In this document: piece by piece, positions 26,574 through 34,576 of the stretch
Position numbering within the stretch: the stretch's first letter is position 1
Layout of the letters: each line of letters opens with the position of its first letter
Assembly: GCF_900105765.1 (NCBI RefSeq)
Contig: NZ_FNTX01000002.1
Span: forward strand, 1,550,001-1,614,000
Origin: Ruania alba
Lineage (GTDB): Bacteria; Actinomycetota; Actinomycetes; Actinomycetales; Beutenbergiaceae
Direction: 5' to 3'
DNA: 64,000 nucleotides
Program-made: the position numbers and the translations under genes
The notes under the pieces: generated by a model
The model's input: only the letters and a program-made list of their open reading frames with translations
Told to the model about the DNA's origin: nothing
The model's database searches: none

Positions 26574-28562
26574 TCAGTCCTGGGCGGAGGCGCCCTTCAT
26601 GCCGCTGCTGATCGGATCCATCACCGAGCTGTCGGCGAGGGTGGTCACGTCACCCACCTGCCGGTTCTCGGCCACGTCACGCAGCAGTCGCCGCATGATC
26701 TTGCCGGACCGGGTCTTCGGCAGCTCCGCCACCACGAGGATCGAACGCGGCTTCGCGATCGGGCCGATCTCGGAGGCCACGTGGTTGCGCAGCGCAGCCA
26801 CCACGTCCTCACCCTCGCCGACCTCGTCAGCCTTCTCCTGTGCCTCCCCGCGCAGGATCACGAACGCCACCACGGCCTGCCCGGTCGTGTCGTCGCTGGC
26901 GCCGACCACAGCCGCCTCGGCCACCCACTCGTGGGAGACCAGGGCGGACTCGATCTCCGTGGTGGACAGCCGGTGCCCGGAGATATTCATCACGTCGTCC
27001 ACCCGGCCGAGCAGCCAGACGTCCCCGTCCTCGTCGTACTTGGCGCCGTCACCGGCGAAGTAGGTGCCCGGGAAGCGAGACCAGTAGGTGTCCTTGAACC
27101 GCTGCTCATCACCCCAGATGCCGCGCAGCATCGACGGCCACGGCTCATCGAGCACGAGGTAGCCGCCGCCACCGGGACCGACTGCCTCACCGGCGTCGTC
27201 CCAGATGCTCACCGAGATGCCCGGCAGCGGCACCTGAGCCGAGCCCGGCTTGGTGGCGGTCACACCCGGCAGCGGGGAGATCATGATGGCGCCGGTCTCG
27301 GTCTGCCACCAGGTGTCCACGATCGGGGCCTTGTCGCCACCGATCACGCGGCGGTACCACATCCACGCCTCGGGGTTGATGGGCTCACCCACGCTGCCCA
27401 GCACCCGCAGCGAGGACAGGTCGAACTTGCCCGGGATCTCCTCGCCCCACTTCATGCAGGTGCGGATCGCCGTCGGGGCGGTGTAGAGGATCGTGACGCC
27501 GTACTTCTCCACGATCTCCCACCAGCGGCCCTGGTGCGGGGTGTCCGGGGTGCCCTCGTACATGACCTGGGTGGCGCCGTTGATGAGCGGACCGTAGGTG
27601 ATGTAGGAGTGGCCGGTGACCCAGCCGACGTCGGCCGAGCACCAGTAGATGTCCGTCTCCGGCTTGAGGTCGAAGACGTTCCAGTGCGTGTAGGCGGCCT
27701 GGGTGAGGTAGCCACCGGTGGTGTGCAGGATGCCCTTCGGCTTCCCGGTGGTGCCGGAGGTGTAGAGGATGAACAGCGGGTGCTCGGCCTCCACAGCGAC
27801 CGGGGTGTGCTCCTCGGAGGCTTCACCGAGGGCGTCGTGCCACCACACGTCCCGCCCTTCGGTCCAGGCCACGTCCTGCTCGGTGCGGCGCACGACGAGC
27901 ACGTGCTTGACGTTTGTCTCCCCCTTGGCGAGAGCGTCGTCGACGGCCGGCTTGAGCGTGCTCGGCTTGCCGCGCCGGTATCCGCCGTCGGCGGTGATCA
28001 CGGCGGTGGCGTCGGCGTCGATGATGCGTGAGTACAGCGCCTCGGCGGAGAAGCCGCCGAAGACCACCGAGTGGGCGGCACCGATGCGGGCGCAGGCCAG
28101 CATCGCGATGACGGCCTCGGGAATCATCGGCAGGTAGATGGCAACGCGGTCCCCGGTCTTCACTCCCAGGGCGTCGAGTGCGTTCGCTGCCTTGGAGACC
28201 TCGCGCTGCAGGTCTGCGTAGGTGAGCGTGCGCGTGTCCCCGGGCTCACCCTCGAACAGGATGGCCACCCGATCCCCGTTGCCGGCCTCCACGTGCCGGT
28301 CCACGGCGTTATAGGCGGCGTTCAGGCGTCCGTCGGCGAACCAGCGGGCCGTCGGGGCGCCGGAGAAGTCGAGCACCTCCGTGAACGGGGTGTCCCAGGT
28401 GAGGTACTGGCGGGCCTGCTCGGCCCAGAACTCCAGGCGGTCGGACTCCGCGTGGGCGTACAGATCTTCCTTGGCGTTCGCCGCCGCGGCGAACTCCTCC
28501 GACGGCGCGAACGCGCGCGTCTCGGTCAGGAGGTTCTCCAGGGCGGGGTTATGGTCGGTCAC
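26574..28562 (-). CDS. acs: Acetyl-CoA synthetase
   Basis: Activates acetate (often also propionate) to the acyl-CoA through an acyl-AMP. 662 aa from GTG 28562, with GGAGGAA a few bases upstream. Adenylate-forming motifs: [14 protein letters not shown] (about 265), [11 protein letters not shown], and C-terminal [15 protein letters not shown] with the lysine that protein acetyltransferases modify in this family. Normal length. Could feed propionyl-CoA to the prp operon at 10.2-13.8 kb. Monocistronic by context, ended by a long hairpin. Confidence 0.96.
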   Translation of the reverse strand: MTDHNPALENLLTETRAFAPSEEFAAAANAKEDLYAHAESDRLEFWAEQARQYLTWDTPFTEVLDFSGAPTARWFADGRLNAAYNAVDRHVEAGNGDRVAILFEGEPGDTRTLTYADLQREVSKAANALDALGVKTGDRVAIYLPMIPEAVIAMLACARIGAAHSVVFGGFSAEALYSRIIDADATAVITADGGYRRGKPSTLKPAVDDALAKGETNVKHVLVVRRTEQDVAWTEGRDVWWHDALGEASEEHTPVAVEAEHPLFILYTSGTTGKPKGILHTTGGYLTQAAYTHWNVFDLKPETDIYWCSADVGWVTGHSYITYGPLINGATQVMYEGTPDTPHQGRWWEIVEKYGVTILYTAPTAIRTCMKWGEEIPGKFDLSSLRVLGSVGEPINPEAWMWYRRVIGGDKAPIVDTWWQTETGAIMISPLPGVTATKPGSAQVPLPGISVSIWDDAGEAVGPGGGGYLVLDEPWPSMLRGIWGDEQRFKDTYWSRFPGTYFAGDGAKYDEDGDVWLLGRVDDVMNISGHRLSTTEIESALVSHEWVAEAAVVGASDDTTGQAVVAFVILRGEAQEKADEVGEGEDVVAALRNHVASEIGPIAKPRSILVVAELPKTRSGKIMRRLLRDVAENRQVGDVTTLADSSVMDPISSGMKGASAQD

Positions 28563-28692
28563 TGTTCCTCCGAGCAACGGCTATGGTGCATGGCTACCTG
28601 CCCAGCCTATGCCCAACTGTGCCCTTCGCTGCAGGGGCGGTAGTGAGCCGCCTCGGGTGGTGCGTGATGCCGATCGCGGTGGATGGCCGAGG

Positions 28693-28747
28693 CAGCACGA
28701 CAACGGCGGCCGGCCCCACCAAGGGGACCGGCCGCCGTCGTGTGCTG
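28693..28747 (-). terminator. Terminator of the 28748-29713 gene
   Basis: Arms 28693-28717 and 28723-28747 pair over about 23 of 25 positions (core CGGCGGCCGGCCCC), closing on ACCAA. It directly abuts the stop of the minus-strand membrane protein gene and lies upstream of acs. Confidence 0.8.
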
Positions 28748-29713
28748 TCAGCTCTCTGCGGCGATCCTGCGGCGCTCCTCGCGCCGGCCCTGCCGGCGCG
28801 CACCGTGGGAGACCACACCGATGAAGATCAGCACGATCCCGTAGAGCAGCAGGCGCCCCGCGTGCCCCTCGGCCACCAGGTGGTCGTAGAGGTTCGTGCC
28901 GAACTGGCCGAGCCGGTCGAAGATGGCCGACTGGCTGGCGAGGAATTCCGAGACGATCACCGGTACGGCAAGGAAAGCGCCGCCGATGAGCGTACCGATC
29001 GATCCGACGATGATCGGTCCCAGCGAGGACCAGCGCGCCGCCAGCAGCAGCACGACCGTGCAGAGCAAGCCCCCGGCGAGCTCCAGCAGGCCGGCCACGT
29101 TCACCGCCTCGAGGCTGCGGTCCAGGGAGAAGGACACCCGCTCGCCACCATCGGTGAGGAGGTACCAGGCGATCGGAGCGAACACGATCGCGATCAGGAT
29201 GCCCCACCAGTGCGCGGCGGCCCGTGACTGCGGCCCGTCGTCCCAGTCGCTGAACGGATCCTCGGGCTGGGTCTCCATCGGGGCGGGCACCGGCTCCACG
29301 CGAGTGTCGGTGGCGTCGGCCTCAGCGGTGCTCGGCTGGGTCACAGGTGTCTCCTCGTCGGGGGTGGAGGTGCCTCGCCCGAAACGGCGCGCACGCTCCT
29401 CGCGCAGAGCGGCGTCGTCGGCCTCGGTGGGAAGCTGGCGGGTCGGCGGTTCAGGCTCGGCCGGTCCGTCGTTCGACGCCGAAGCAGGCTCGTCCGGTGC
29501 CGCGCCGGCAGAGCTCTCGGGCGACTCGGAAGCACCGAGGGGCTCGTCAGCAGCGGGCGCTGAGTCATCGGCAGGGCGTGCGGCATCGACGTCCTCGGCC
29601 GCCGTGGCGTTCTCGCCGTTCTCAGCCGGCGGGGTGGCGTCAGCGGCCGCGTTGTCGTCAGGTGCGGCGTTCGGGTCGCGTTCCTCGCGATCATGCGGGG
29701 GGACGGTGCTCAC
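28748..29713 (-). CDS. Actinobacterial membrane protein with long acidic N-terminus
   Basis: 321 aa from GTG 29713, with GGAGGAT upstream. Residues 1-165 are low-complexity, rich in Ala, Glu, Asp, Pro and Ser and presumably disordered and cytoplasmic. Residues 170-305 have four hydrophobic segments (starting WGILIAIVFAPIAWYLL), and the protein ends in a basic stretch, RRQGRREERRR. I recognise no enzyme motif. It lies between acs and the Tad operon. Function unknown; a role at the membrane with a flexible docking tail is all that can be said. Confidence 0.75.
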   Translation of the reverse strand: MSTVPPHDREERDPNAAPDDNAAADATPPAENGENATAAEDVDAARPADDSAPAADEPLGASESPESSAGAAPDEPASASNDGPAEPEPPTRQLPTEADDAALREERARRFGRGTSTPDEETPVTQPSTAEADATDTRVEPVPAPMETQPEDPFSDWDDGPQSRAAAHWWGILIAIVFAPIAWYLLTDGGERVSFSLDRSLEAVNVAGLLELAGGLLCTVVLLLAARWSSLGPIIVGSIGTLIGGAFLAVPVIVSEFLASQSAIFDRLGQFGTNLYDHLVAEGHAGRLLLYGIVLIFIGVVSHGARRQGRREERRRIAAES

Positions 29714-29937
29714 GGGATCCTCCAGTCGGCGGGTGCGTTCACCGTATCGACGCAGGGCGTGCTCGTGGGGCGTGGCACGCCGAGAAATGCCGACCAGCCG
29801 AAGTGTCGGGCCCCGACGGCGTCCCTCACCTGTATCCACAGGGCGTTGCCGTTGCGCTGTTGTCCACAGCCCCCTCGGGCGTGGCACGCAGACCGGGCAC
29901 GCTCGGCACAGGCTGGGGGTCGGCGGAGGGAGAGTCG
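29714..29937. other. Intergenic region upstream of the Tad operon with a DnaA-box-like 9-mer
   Basis: This 224-bp region separates divergent genes. It contains TTGTCCACA at 29860-29868, the actinobacterial DnaA-box consensus, and the related GTATCCACA at 29832-29840. Identical 9-mers occur at 33448-33456 and, on the minus strand, 61227-61235, all outside genes. No promoter could be assigned with confidence. Confidence 0.4.
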
Positions 29938-30939
29938 ATGAGTTCGGACTTACATGTGGTGGCGCTGCGATCAGCGGATCCGGCGGTCATCGAGGCGGTG
30001 CGCGAGGTGGTTGCCCTGGTGGAGCAGCCGGTGGCGATCTATGCCCCCGGTGCGTCACCACCCGCGGGGGCTCGGCTGCTGCTCGACAGCGTCGCCGAGT
30101 ACGGGCCCGCTGACCCTGACTGGGTGCAGGCCGGGGGACGAACAGCATGGGTGAGCGTAGGGACGCCGGCCGAGCCGGGGGAGGGGCGGCTGGTGTGCCT
30201 TCCGGCGGACGCGGAAGAACTCCTCGCTCTTGTGCGCGCCGCAAGCCGACAGCGGCAGGCCCGGGTCCTCGGTGTGGTGGGTGCGCGCGGCGGGGCCGGT
30301 GCGTCGTGCCTGGCTGCCGCGCTGGCCAGCGTCTGCGCAGATGCGGGGCTCGGTGTGGCCCTGGCCGACCTTGATCTGCGCGGCCCGGGGATCGACCTCC
30401 TCCTCGGGATCGAGCACGCCGGCGGGCTTCGCTGGGCCGACGTGGCCGACCAGCGCGGCGCGATGCCGCACGACCCGCTCGCGGCAGCCCTGCCTACGTG
30501 GCACGGCGTGCACGTGCTCTCCACCGACTGGCGCGGAGGTCCCAGGGAGACCGACGGCGGCGACGTCATCGAGGCGCTCGCGGCCGGGCACGACGTGCTG
30601 GTGCTCGACCTGCCGCGCACCAGGACCCCCTGGGCAGACCTGTGCGACGTGGTCTACGTGGTGACCCCGTGCGACGTGATGAGCGCCGCCGCGGCGCGGT
30701 CCCTGGTGAGCGCGTGGCAGGGGATCGACCTGCGTCTGGTGGTGCGCGGCCCCGCGCCTGGCGGGCTCACCGCCGCTGAGATCGCCAGCGCGTGCGAGCT
30801 CCCGCTGGCGCTGACCATGCGGGAGGAACGGTCCTTGGCAGCGGCGATCGAGCATGGCGTCGCACCGGGGGAGCACCGCCGCGGTCCGCTCCGGCGCGGG
30901 GCGCGACGTGTGGTCCACGAGCTCTCGCTGGTGTCCTGA
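29938..30939 (+). CDS. CpaE/Ssd-like protein of the Tad locus
   Basis: 333 aa from ATG 29938, SD GGAGGGAGA. Matches the actinobacterial 'helicase/secretion neighborhood CpaE-like' family (septum-site-determining protein Ssd). The ParA/MinD-like domain starts at residue 110. The deviant Walker A reads GARGGAGAS (115-123), with both usual lysines replaced (R117, A122), so ATP hydrolysis is doubtful. VALADLDLRGPGIDLLLG is the next ParA motif. Likely directs placement of the Tad apparatus or affects division. Its stop overlaps the CpaF start (TGATG). Confidence 0.85.
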   Translation: MSSDLHVVALRSADPAVIEAVREVVALVEQPVAIYAPGASPPAGARLLLDSVAEYGPADPDWVQAGGRTAWVSVGTPAEPGEGRLVCLPADAEELLALVRAASRQRQARVLGVVGARGGAGASCLAAALASVCADAGLGVALADLDLRGPGIDLLLGIEHAGGLRWADVADQRGAMPHDPLAAALPTWHGVHVLSTDWRGGPRETDGGDVIEALAAGHDVLVLDLPRTRTPWADLCDVVYVVTPCDVMSAAAARSLVSAWQGIDLRLVVRGPAPGGLTAAEIASACELPLALTMREERSLAAAIEHGVAPGEHRRGPLRRGARRVVHELSLVS

Positions 30940-32132
30940 TGCCACGACCCACACCGACGCCACCACTCTCGCGTGCCACCGAGATCGACGCAGTCCGGGA
31001 GTCGCTGCTGAACGAGTCCGGTCCCCGCGGCATGGACAGCCCGGTCCGTCCAGCCGAGGTGAGTCGAGCGGTGCGGGACTCCGCCGGGGTCCGCGGCGAC
31101 CGGGACCTGCTCACCCTCGACCGCACGGCCCGAGCGGAGCTCCTCGGAGCAGGGCCAGTGCTCCAGCCGTTGCTGGACGACCCGGAGGTGAGCGACGTCG
31201 TCGTGAACGGGGACGGCACCGTGTGGGTGGACCGAGGGGCGGGGTTGCGCGTGATGCCTGGGCGCCTGCGTGCCGGCAGGGAACTGGCCACCAGACTCGC
31301 CGCCACAGCCGGGCAACGCTTGGATGACGCCGCACCCGTGGCCGAGGGCCGGCTGCCCGACGGCACCCGCCTGCACGCGCTACTGCCGCCCCTGTGTGCC
31401 GAAGGTGCGGTGCTCTCGCTCCGCACGATGCGCAACTGCGCGTTCCGGCTGGAGGAGCTCCAGGCCACCGGGATGCTCGACAGCCGCGGAGCCCAGGTGC
31501 TCGATCGGCTCGTGGAAGTGCGGGCGAACGTCCTCGTCAGCGGTGCCACCGGGACGGGGAAGACCACCCTCGTCGCCAGCGCCCTCACCCGCGTACCGCC
31601 GGCCGAACGCATCATCTGTATCGAGGAGGCGGCAGAGCTCGCCCCCGACCACCCGCACGTGCTGCACCTGCAGGTGCGTCGACCGAACGTGCAGGGCGCC
31701 GGCGAGGTGACGTTGCCAGACCTGGTGCGCACGGCGATGCGGATGCGGCCGGACCGGCTGGTGCTCGGTGAGTGCCGCGGGGCAGAGGTGCGGGACGTCC
31801 TGGGTGCTCTGAACACCGGGCACGACGGCGGATGGGCCACCGTGCACGCGAACGCCGCCCGTGACGTGCCCGCCCGGCTGGTCGCCCTGGGTGCCCTCGC
31901 TGGAATGTCCCCGGCGACGGTGGCGGTGCAGGCCCGCAGCGCCGTGCACGCGGTGCTGCACCTGGTGCGCCGGGATGGGCGGAGGCGACTGGCTGAGGTG
32001 GCCGTGCTGCGCGCGGATGGGGCCGACGGGTTCCGGGCGGAGCTCGCGCTGCGGGCAGGGGCCGGGAACGAACTCATCGAGGCCGAGGCGTGGCCGGAGC
32101 TGGCGCGCACTCTCGACGGTGCTGACCGGTGA
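30939..32132 (+). CDS. TadA/CpaF-type secretion ATPase
   Basis: 397 aa from ATG 30939, overlapping the CpaE-like stop by one base. It powers Flp pilus assembly or retraction at the inner face of the membrane. Residues 60-180 are the N-terminal domain (LLDDPEVSDVVVNGDGTVWVDRG). Walker A is GATGTGKTT with K208; the Asp box follows (IICIEEAAEL), then Walker B with GECRGAEVRDVLGALNTGHDGGWATVHAN, which includes the His box. Full-length and intact. Second gene of the Tad operon. Confidence 0.94.
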   Translation: MPRPTPTPPLSRATEIDAVRESLLNESGPRGMDSPVRPAEVSRAVRDSAGVRGDRDLLTLDRTARAELLGAGPVLQPLLDDPEVSDVVVNGDGTVWVDRGAGLRVMPGRLRAGRELATRLAATAGQRLDDAAPVAEGRLPDGTRLHALLPPLCAEGAVLSLRTMRNCAFRLEELQATGMLDSRGAQVLDRLVEVRANVLVSGATGTGKTTLVASALTRVPPAERIICIEEAAELAPDHPHVLHLQVRRPNVQGAGEVTLPDLVRTAMRMRPDRLVLGECRGAEVRDVLGALNTGHDGGWATVHANAARDVPARLVALGALAGMSPATVAVQARSAVHAVLHLVRRDGRRRLAEVAVLRADGADGFRAELALRAGAGNELIEAEAWPELARTLDGADR

Positions 32133-32842
32133 CCGGACCGGCGCTCGCAGCTGGGCTGATGCTCGGTGCCGTCGTGCTGCTCACTCTCCCTGGGCGAGGG
32201 GTGCGACGGCGCCGGCCACCACGAGATCGTGGACGCCGTGCCCGGTTCGGTGCGCGGAGGCGGCTGAAGGAACCAGTGGTGCCGGTGGGGGCGCTGCTCG
32301 TGGAGGTCGCCGCCCGGCTGCGCACCGGCGCCGCGATCACCACCGCCTGGGAGCAGACGCTGCGGGACCGGCCGGACGCGCCCGCAGAGCTGACGGCCCT
32401 CGGCCAGGTTGACTCAGGCGCTTTCGGTGCCGGTGCCGGGTGGAAGGGCGACCGGGTGCTGAGTGGTCGACGTCAGGCTGCCCGGACCGGTCCGCGCGCC
32501 GAAGCGGTGGCTGGCGCGGTGGCGGCGGTGCGGGTGGCCGAGCACCTGGGTGCGCCACTGGCCGACGTGCTGGATTCCTGCGCCCAGGGAGTGGCCGAGG
32601 CTGAAGAAGCCGCGAGCAGCCGGCGCACGGCCCTGGCTGCTCCCCGTGCGACGGCTCGGCTGCTCACCTGGCTCCCCGCTGCCGGGCTGCTCATGGGTGC
32701 CGCCTTGGGTGCCGACCCGATGGTGCTCCTCGACGGCGACTGGGGCACCGCCTGCTTGCTCAGCGGGGTGGTGCTCCTGGTGCTCGGATACCGGTGGACG
32801 AGCACTCTGGTCCGTGCCGCCGAGCGCACCGGAAGCAGGTGA
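32129..32842 (+). CDS. TadB-like type II secretion F domain protein
   Basis: 237 aa from GTG 32129, overlapping the CpaF stop (GTGA). One N-terminal membrane helix, a basic stretch (RRRRPPRDRGRRARFGARRR), then the T2SSF domain (about 50-170: LLVEVAARLRTGAAITTAWE, AVRVAEHLGAPLADVLDSCA) and two C-terminal helices. Forms the membrane platform with TadC on which the ATPase acts. Confidence 0.88.
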   Translation: MTGPALAAGLMLGAVVLLTLPGRGVRRRRPPRDRGRRARFGARRRLKEPVVPVGALLVEVAARLRTGAAITTAWEQTLRDRPDAPAELTALGQVDSGAFGAGAGWKGDRVLSGRRQAARTGPRAEAVAGAVAAVRVAEHLGAPLADVLDSCAQGVAEAEEAASSRRTALAAPRATARLLTWLPAAGLLMGAALGADPMVLLDGDWGTACLLSGVVLLVLGYRWTSTLVRAAERTGSR

Positions 32843-32846
32843 GCAG

Positions 32847-33419
32847 ATGCTGGCGTTGGTCGTCGCGACACTGGCCGCCGTGGCTCTGCTGCCGTGGGCG
32901 CTGGCGCGTGCGCCGGCTCGGAGCGGGGAACGATCCGCAGGAGCGGGCCGGAGGGGGCGTGGCCCCCTCCCTCGTGCGGACACACACGTGGACGAGGCGG
33001 TCCTGCTCGACCTGGCCGGGGCGGCGCTCGGCGCGGGCGCCTCGGTGCCCACCGTGCTCGATGCCCTCGGCCATGCCCTGCCGGTGGCCCATGGCGAACC
33101 ACTGCTGCGTGTGGTGGCAGCGCTGCGACTCGGTGCCTCGTGGGACGAGGCGTGGCAAGCGGGAGGCGATCCGGTGCCGGTGCACCCGCTGCGCAGTGCG
33201 CTCGGCCCCGCATGGCGGGACGGAGTGGACCCGGGCCCGCTGCTCGCCCAGGCGGCTGCCACGATCCGGGCCCGACGGGGCTCCCGAGCCCGAGAGGCCG
33301 CCGCCCGACTCGGTGTTCGCCTGGTGCTCCCGCTCGGCATCTGCCTGCTCCCGGCTTTCGTCCTGCTCGGCCTGATGCCCGTGCTGCTGTCTACCGGGTC
33401 CAGCCTGTTCGGCCCTTGA
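32847..33419 (+). CDS. TadC-like type II secretion F domain protein
   Basis: 190 aa from ATG 32847, four bases after the TadB-like stop; the frame is open further back inside tadB but that is a shadow. N-terminal helix, then a T2SSF domain (VLLDLAGAALGAGASVPTVLDALGHAL; LGPAWRDGVDPGPLLAQAA), and a C-terminal helix. Shorter than proteobacterial TadC, as usual in actinobacteria. Confidence 0.86.
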   Translation: MLALVVATLAAVALLPWALARAPARSGERSAGAGRRGRGPLPRADTHVDEAVLLDLAGAALGAGASVPTVLDALGHALPVAHGEPLLRVVAALRLGASWDEAWQAGGDPVPVHPLRSALGPAWRDGVDPGPLLAQAAATIRARRGSRAREAAARLGVRLVLPLGICLLPAFVLLGLMPVLLSTGSSLFGP

Positions 33420-33547
33420 GTGTGCACAGTTCCTCGCCGACGCAGCGTTGTCCACAACCCGCCCCCGGGGCCTCGGCACCGTCAGCGGTCCGCACCGCAG
33501 CCTGGACCTCCACGGGGTCACCCGACCCCCGAACGAGAGGAACGATC

Positions 33548-33799
33548 ATGACCGCACGCACGATCCGGGTCCGCCACGGCGGACCGTCCCGGTGGCACCG
33601 ACAGGCTCGCGCCGTCGTCGCTGCCCGCTGGTCCGCCGTCCGTGCCCAGGGCGAGGCCGGGATGGCCACCGCCGAGTACGCCATCGCCACGCTGGCTGCG
33701 GTGGCCTTCGCAGGCATGCTCTTGGCCATCATGCGCAGCGACGAGGTCCGCGGGATGCTCCTGAGCATCATCCAGCAGGCACTCTCGATCGGCGGCTGA
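33548..33799 (+). CDS. Flp-type pilin-like protein (DUF4244)
   Basis: 83 aa from ATG 33548 with GAGAGGAA upstream. A basic N-terminal leader of about 38 residues ends in EAG-MATAEYAIATLA: Gly followed by a segment with Glu at +5 and Tyr at +6 is the Flp prepilin cleavage pattern. A hydrophobic helix follows, with a short C-terminus. Likely the major pilin of this Tad system after processing by a prepilin peptidase that is not encoded in the window. A 128-bp gap with a DnaA-box-like 9-mer precedes it, so it may have its own promoter, allowing higher pilin expression. Confidence 0.85.
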   Translation: MTARTIRVRHGGPSRWHRQARAVVAARWSAVRAQGEAGMATAEYAIATLAAVAFAGMLLAIMRSDEVRGMLLSIIQQALSIGG

Positions 33800-33800
33800 G

Positions 33801-34169
33801 GTGGCCGGCGTCCGTGCACCCAAGCTGCCCCGCGAACGAGGGTCGGTGACGGCCGAGCTCGCTGTGCTGCTGCCTGGTGTGGTGCTGGTGCTTGTCGCGG
33901 TCCTGGTCGCAGCCGCGGTCGGGGTGGCGCAGGTGCGGTGCGCGGACGCCGCCCGTGCCGGAGCCAGGGCCGCTGCCGTCGGCCACTCCGAGGCGCAGGT
34001 GGTGGACCAGGCGCAACACGTGGCGGGGCCGGACGCGACGGTGAGCGTGCAGCAGGCCGGTGGCTGGGTGCAGGTCCGGGTGGAAACTGACGTGCCGCTC
34101 GGCCCGCTCGGCGGGTTGCTGGACGTGTCTGCCGAGCTGAGCGCCGCCGTCGAACCGGGTGTGCCGTGA
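33801..34169 (+). CDS. TadE-like pseudopilin
   Basis: 122 aa from GTG 33801, one base after the pilin stop. The leader ends ERGSVTAELAVLLPGVVLVLVAVLV: a Gly-Ser junction, Glu at +5, then a long hydrophobic helix, the TadE pattern. The rest is a small extracellular domain. Minor pilin or assembly factor of the Tad system. Its stop overlaps the next gene (GTGA). Confidence 0.85.
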   Translation: MAGVRAPKLPRERGSVTAELAVLLPGVVLVLVAVLVAAAVGVAQVRCADAARAGARAAAVGHSEAQVVDQAQHVAGPDATVSVQQAGGWVQVRVETDVPLGPLGGLLDVSAELSAAVEPGVP

Positions 34170-34540
34170 ACGCGCAGGGTCCGGGTGCTGGCAGCGGTGA
34201 GCGGGGCTCTGCCGGAGTCCTGGTGCTCGGTGTGGTGGCGGTGGCCCTGGTGGGCATCGTGCTGCTCTCCGCGCTTGCCCAGGCCACGGCTGCCCGAGGA
34301 CTGGCCCAGGGCGCGGCGGATCTGGCGGCGCTCGCGGCAGCGGGCGAGGCCGTCCGCGGAGCGGCAGACCCGTGCGCGACGGCCACCGCGGTCGCCGAAC
34401 GGAATGGAGCAACGGTGGTGAGCTGCGCCGTCGGGGACGGACCGATGGTGCAGGTGAGGGTGCGGGTGCCGGTCCAGCCGCTGCCGGGCTGGACCCGGGA
34501 TGCGACGGCCGAGGCGCGTGCGGGACCGGTCGGGCTGTGA
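34166..34540 (+). CDS. Second TadE-like protein (helicase/secretion neighborhood type)
   Basis: 124 aa from GTG 34166, overlapping the stop of the previous gene. SGERGSAGVLVLGVVAVALVGIVLLSA forms a single N-terminal helix, followed by QGAADLAALAAAGEAVRG, typical of Rv3654c-like TadE/TadG-like proteins. Two cysteines (ATAD..C-ATATA and VSC) may form a disulfide outside. Last pilus gene before the helicase. Confidence 0.82.
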   Translation: MNAQGPGAGSGERGSAGVLVLGVVAVALVGIVLLSALAQATAARGLAQGAADLAALAAAGEAVRGAADPCATATAVAERNGATVVSCAVGDGPMVQVRVRVPVQPLPGWTRDATAEARAGPVGL

Positions 34541-34576
34541 GGGCCGTGTGTCAGCAGGTGCTGAGACACTGAGCCG

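Noticed and set aside
32463-32846. N-terminal extension of TadC by about 128 residues
   Set aside because: Overlaps tadB in another frame and is Trp/Arg/Cys-rich; ATG 32847 directly after the tadB stop gives a normal TadC.
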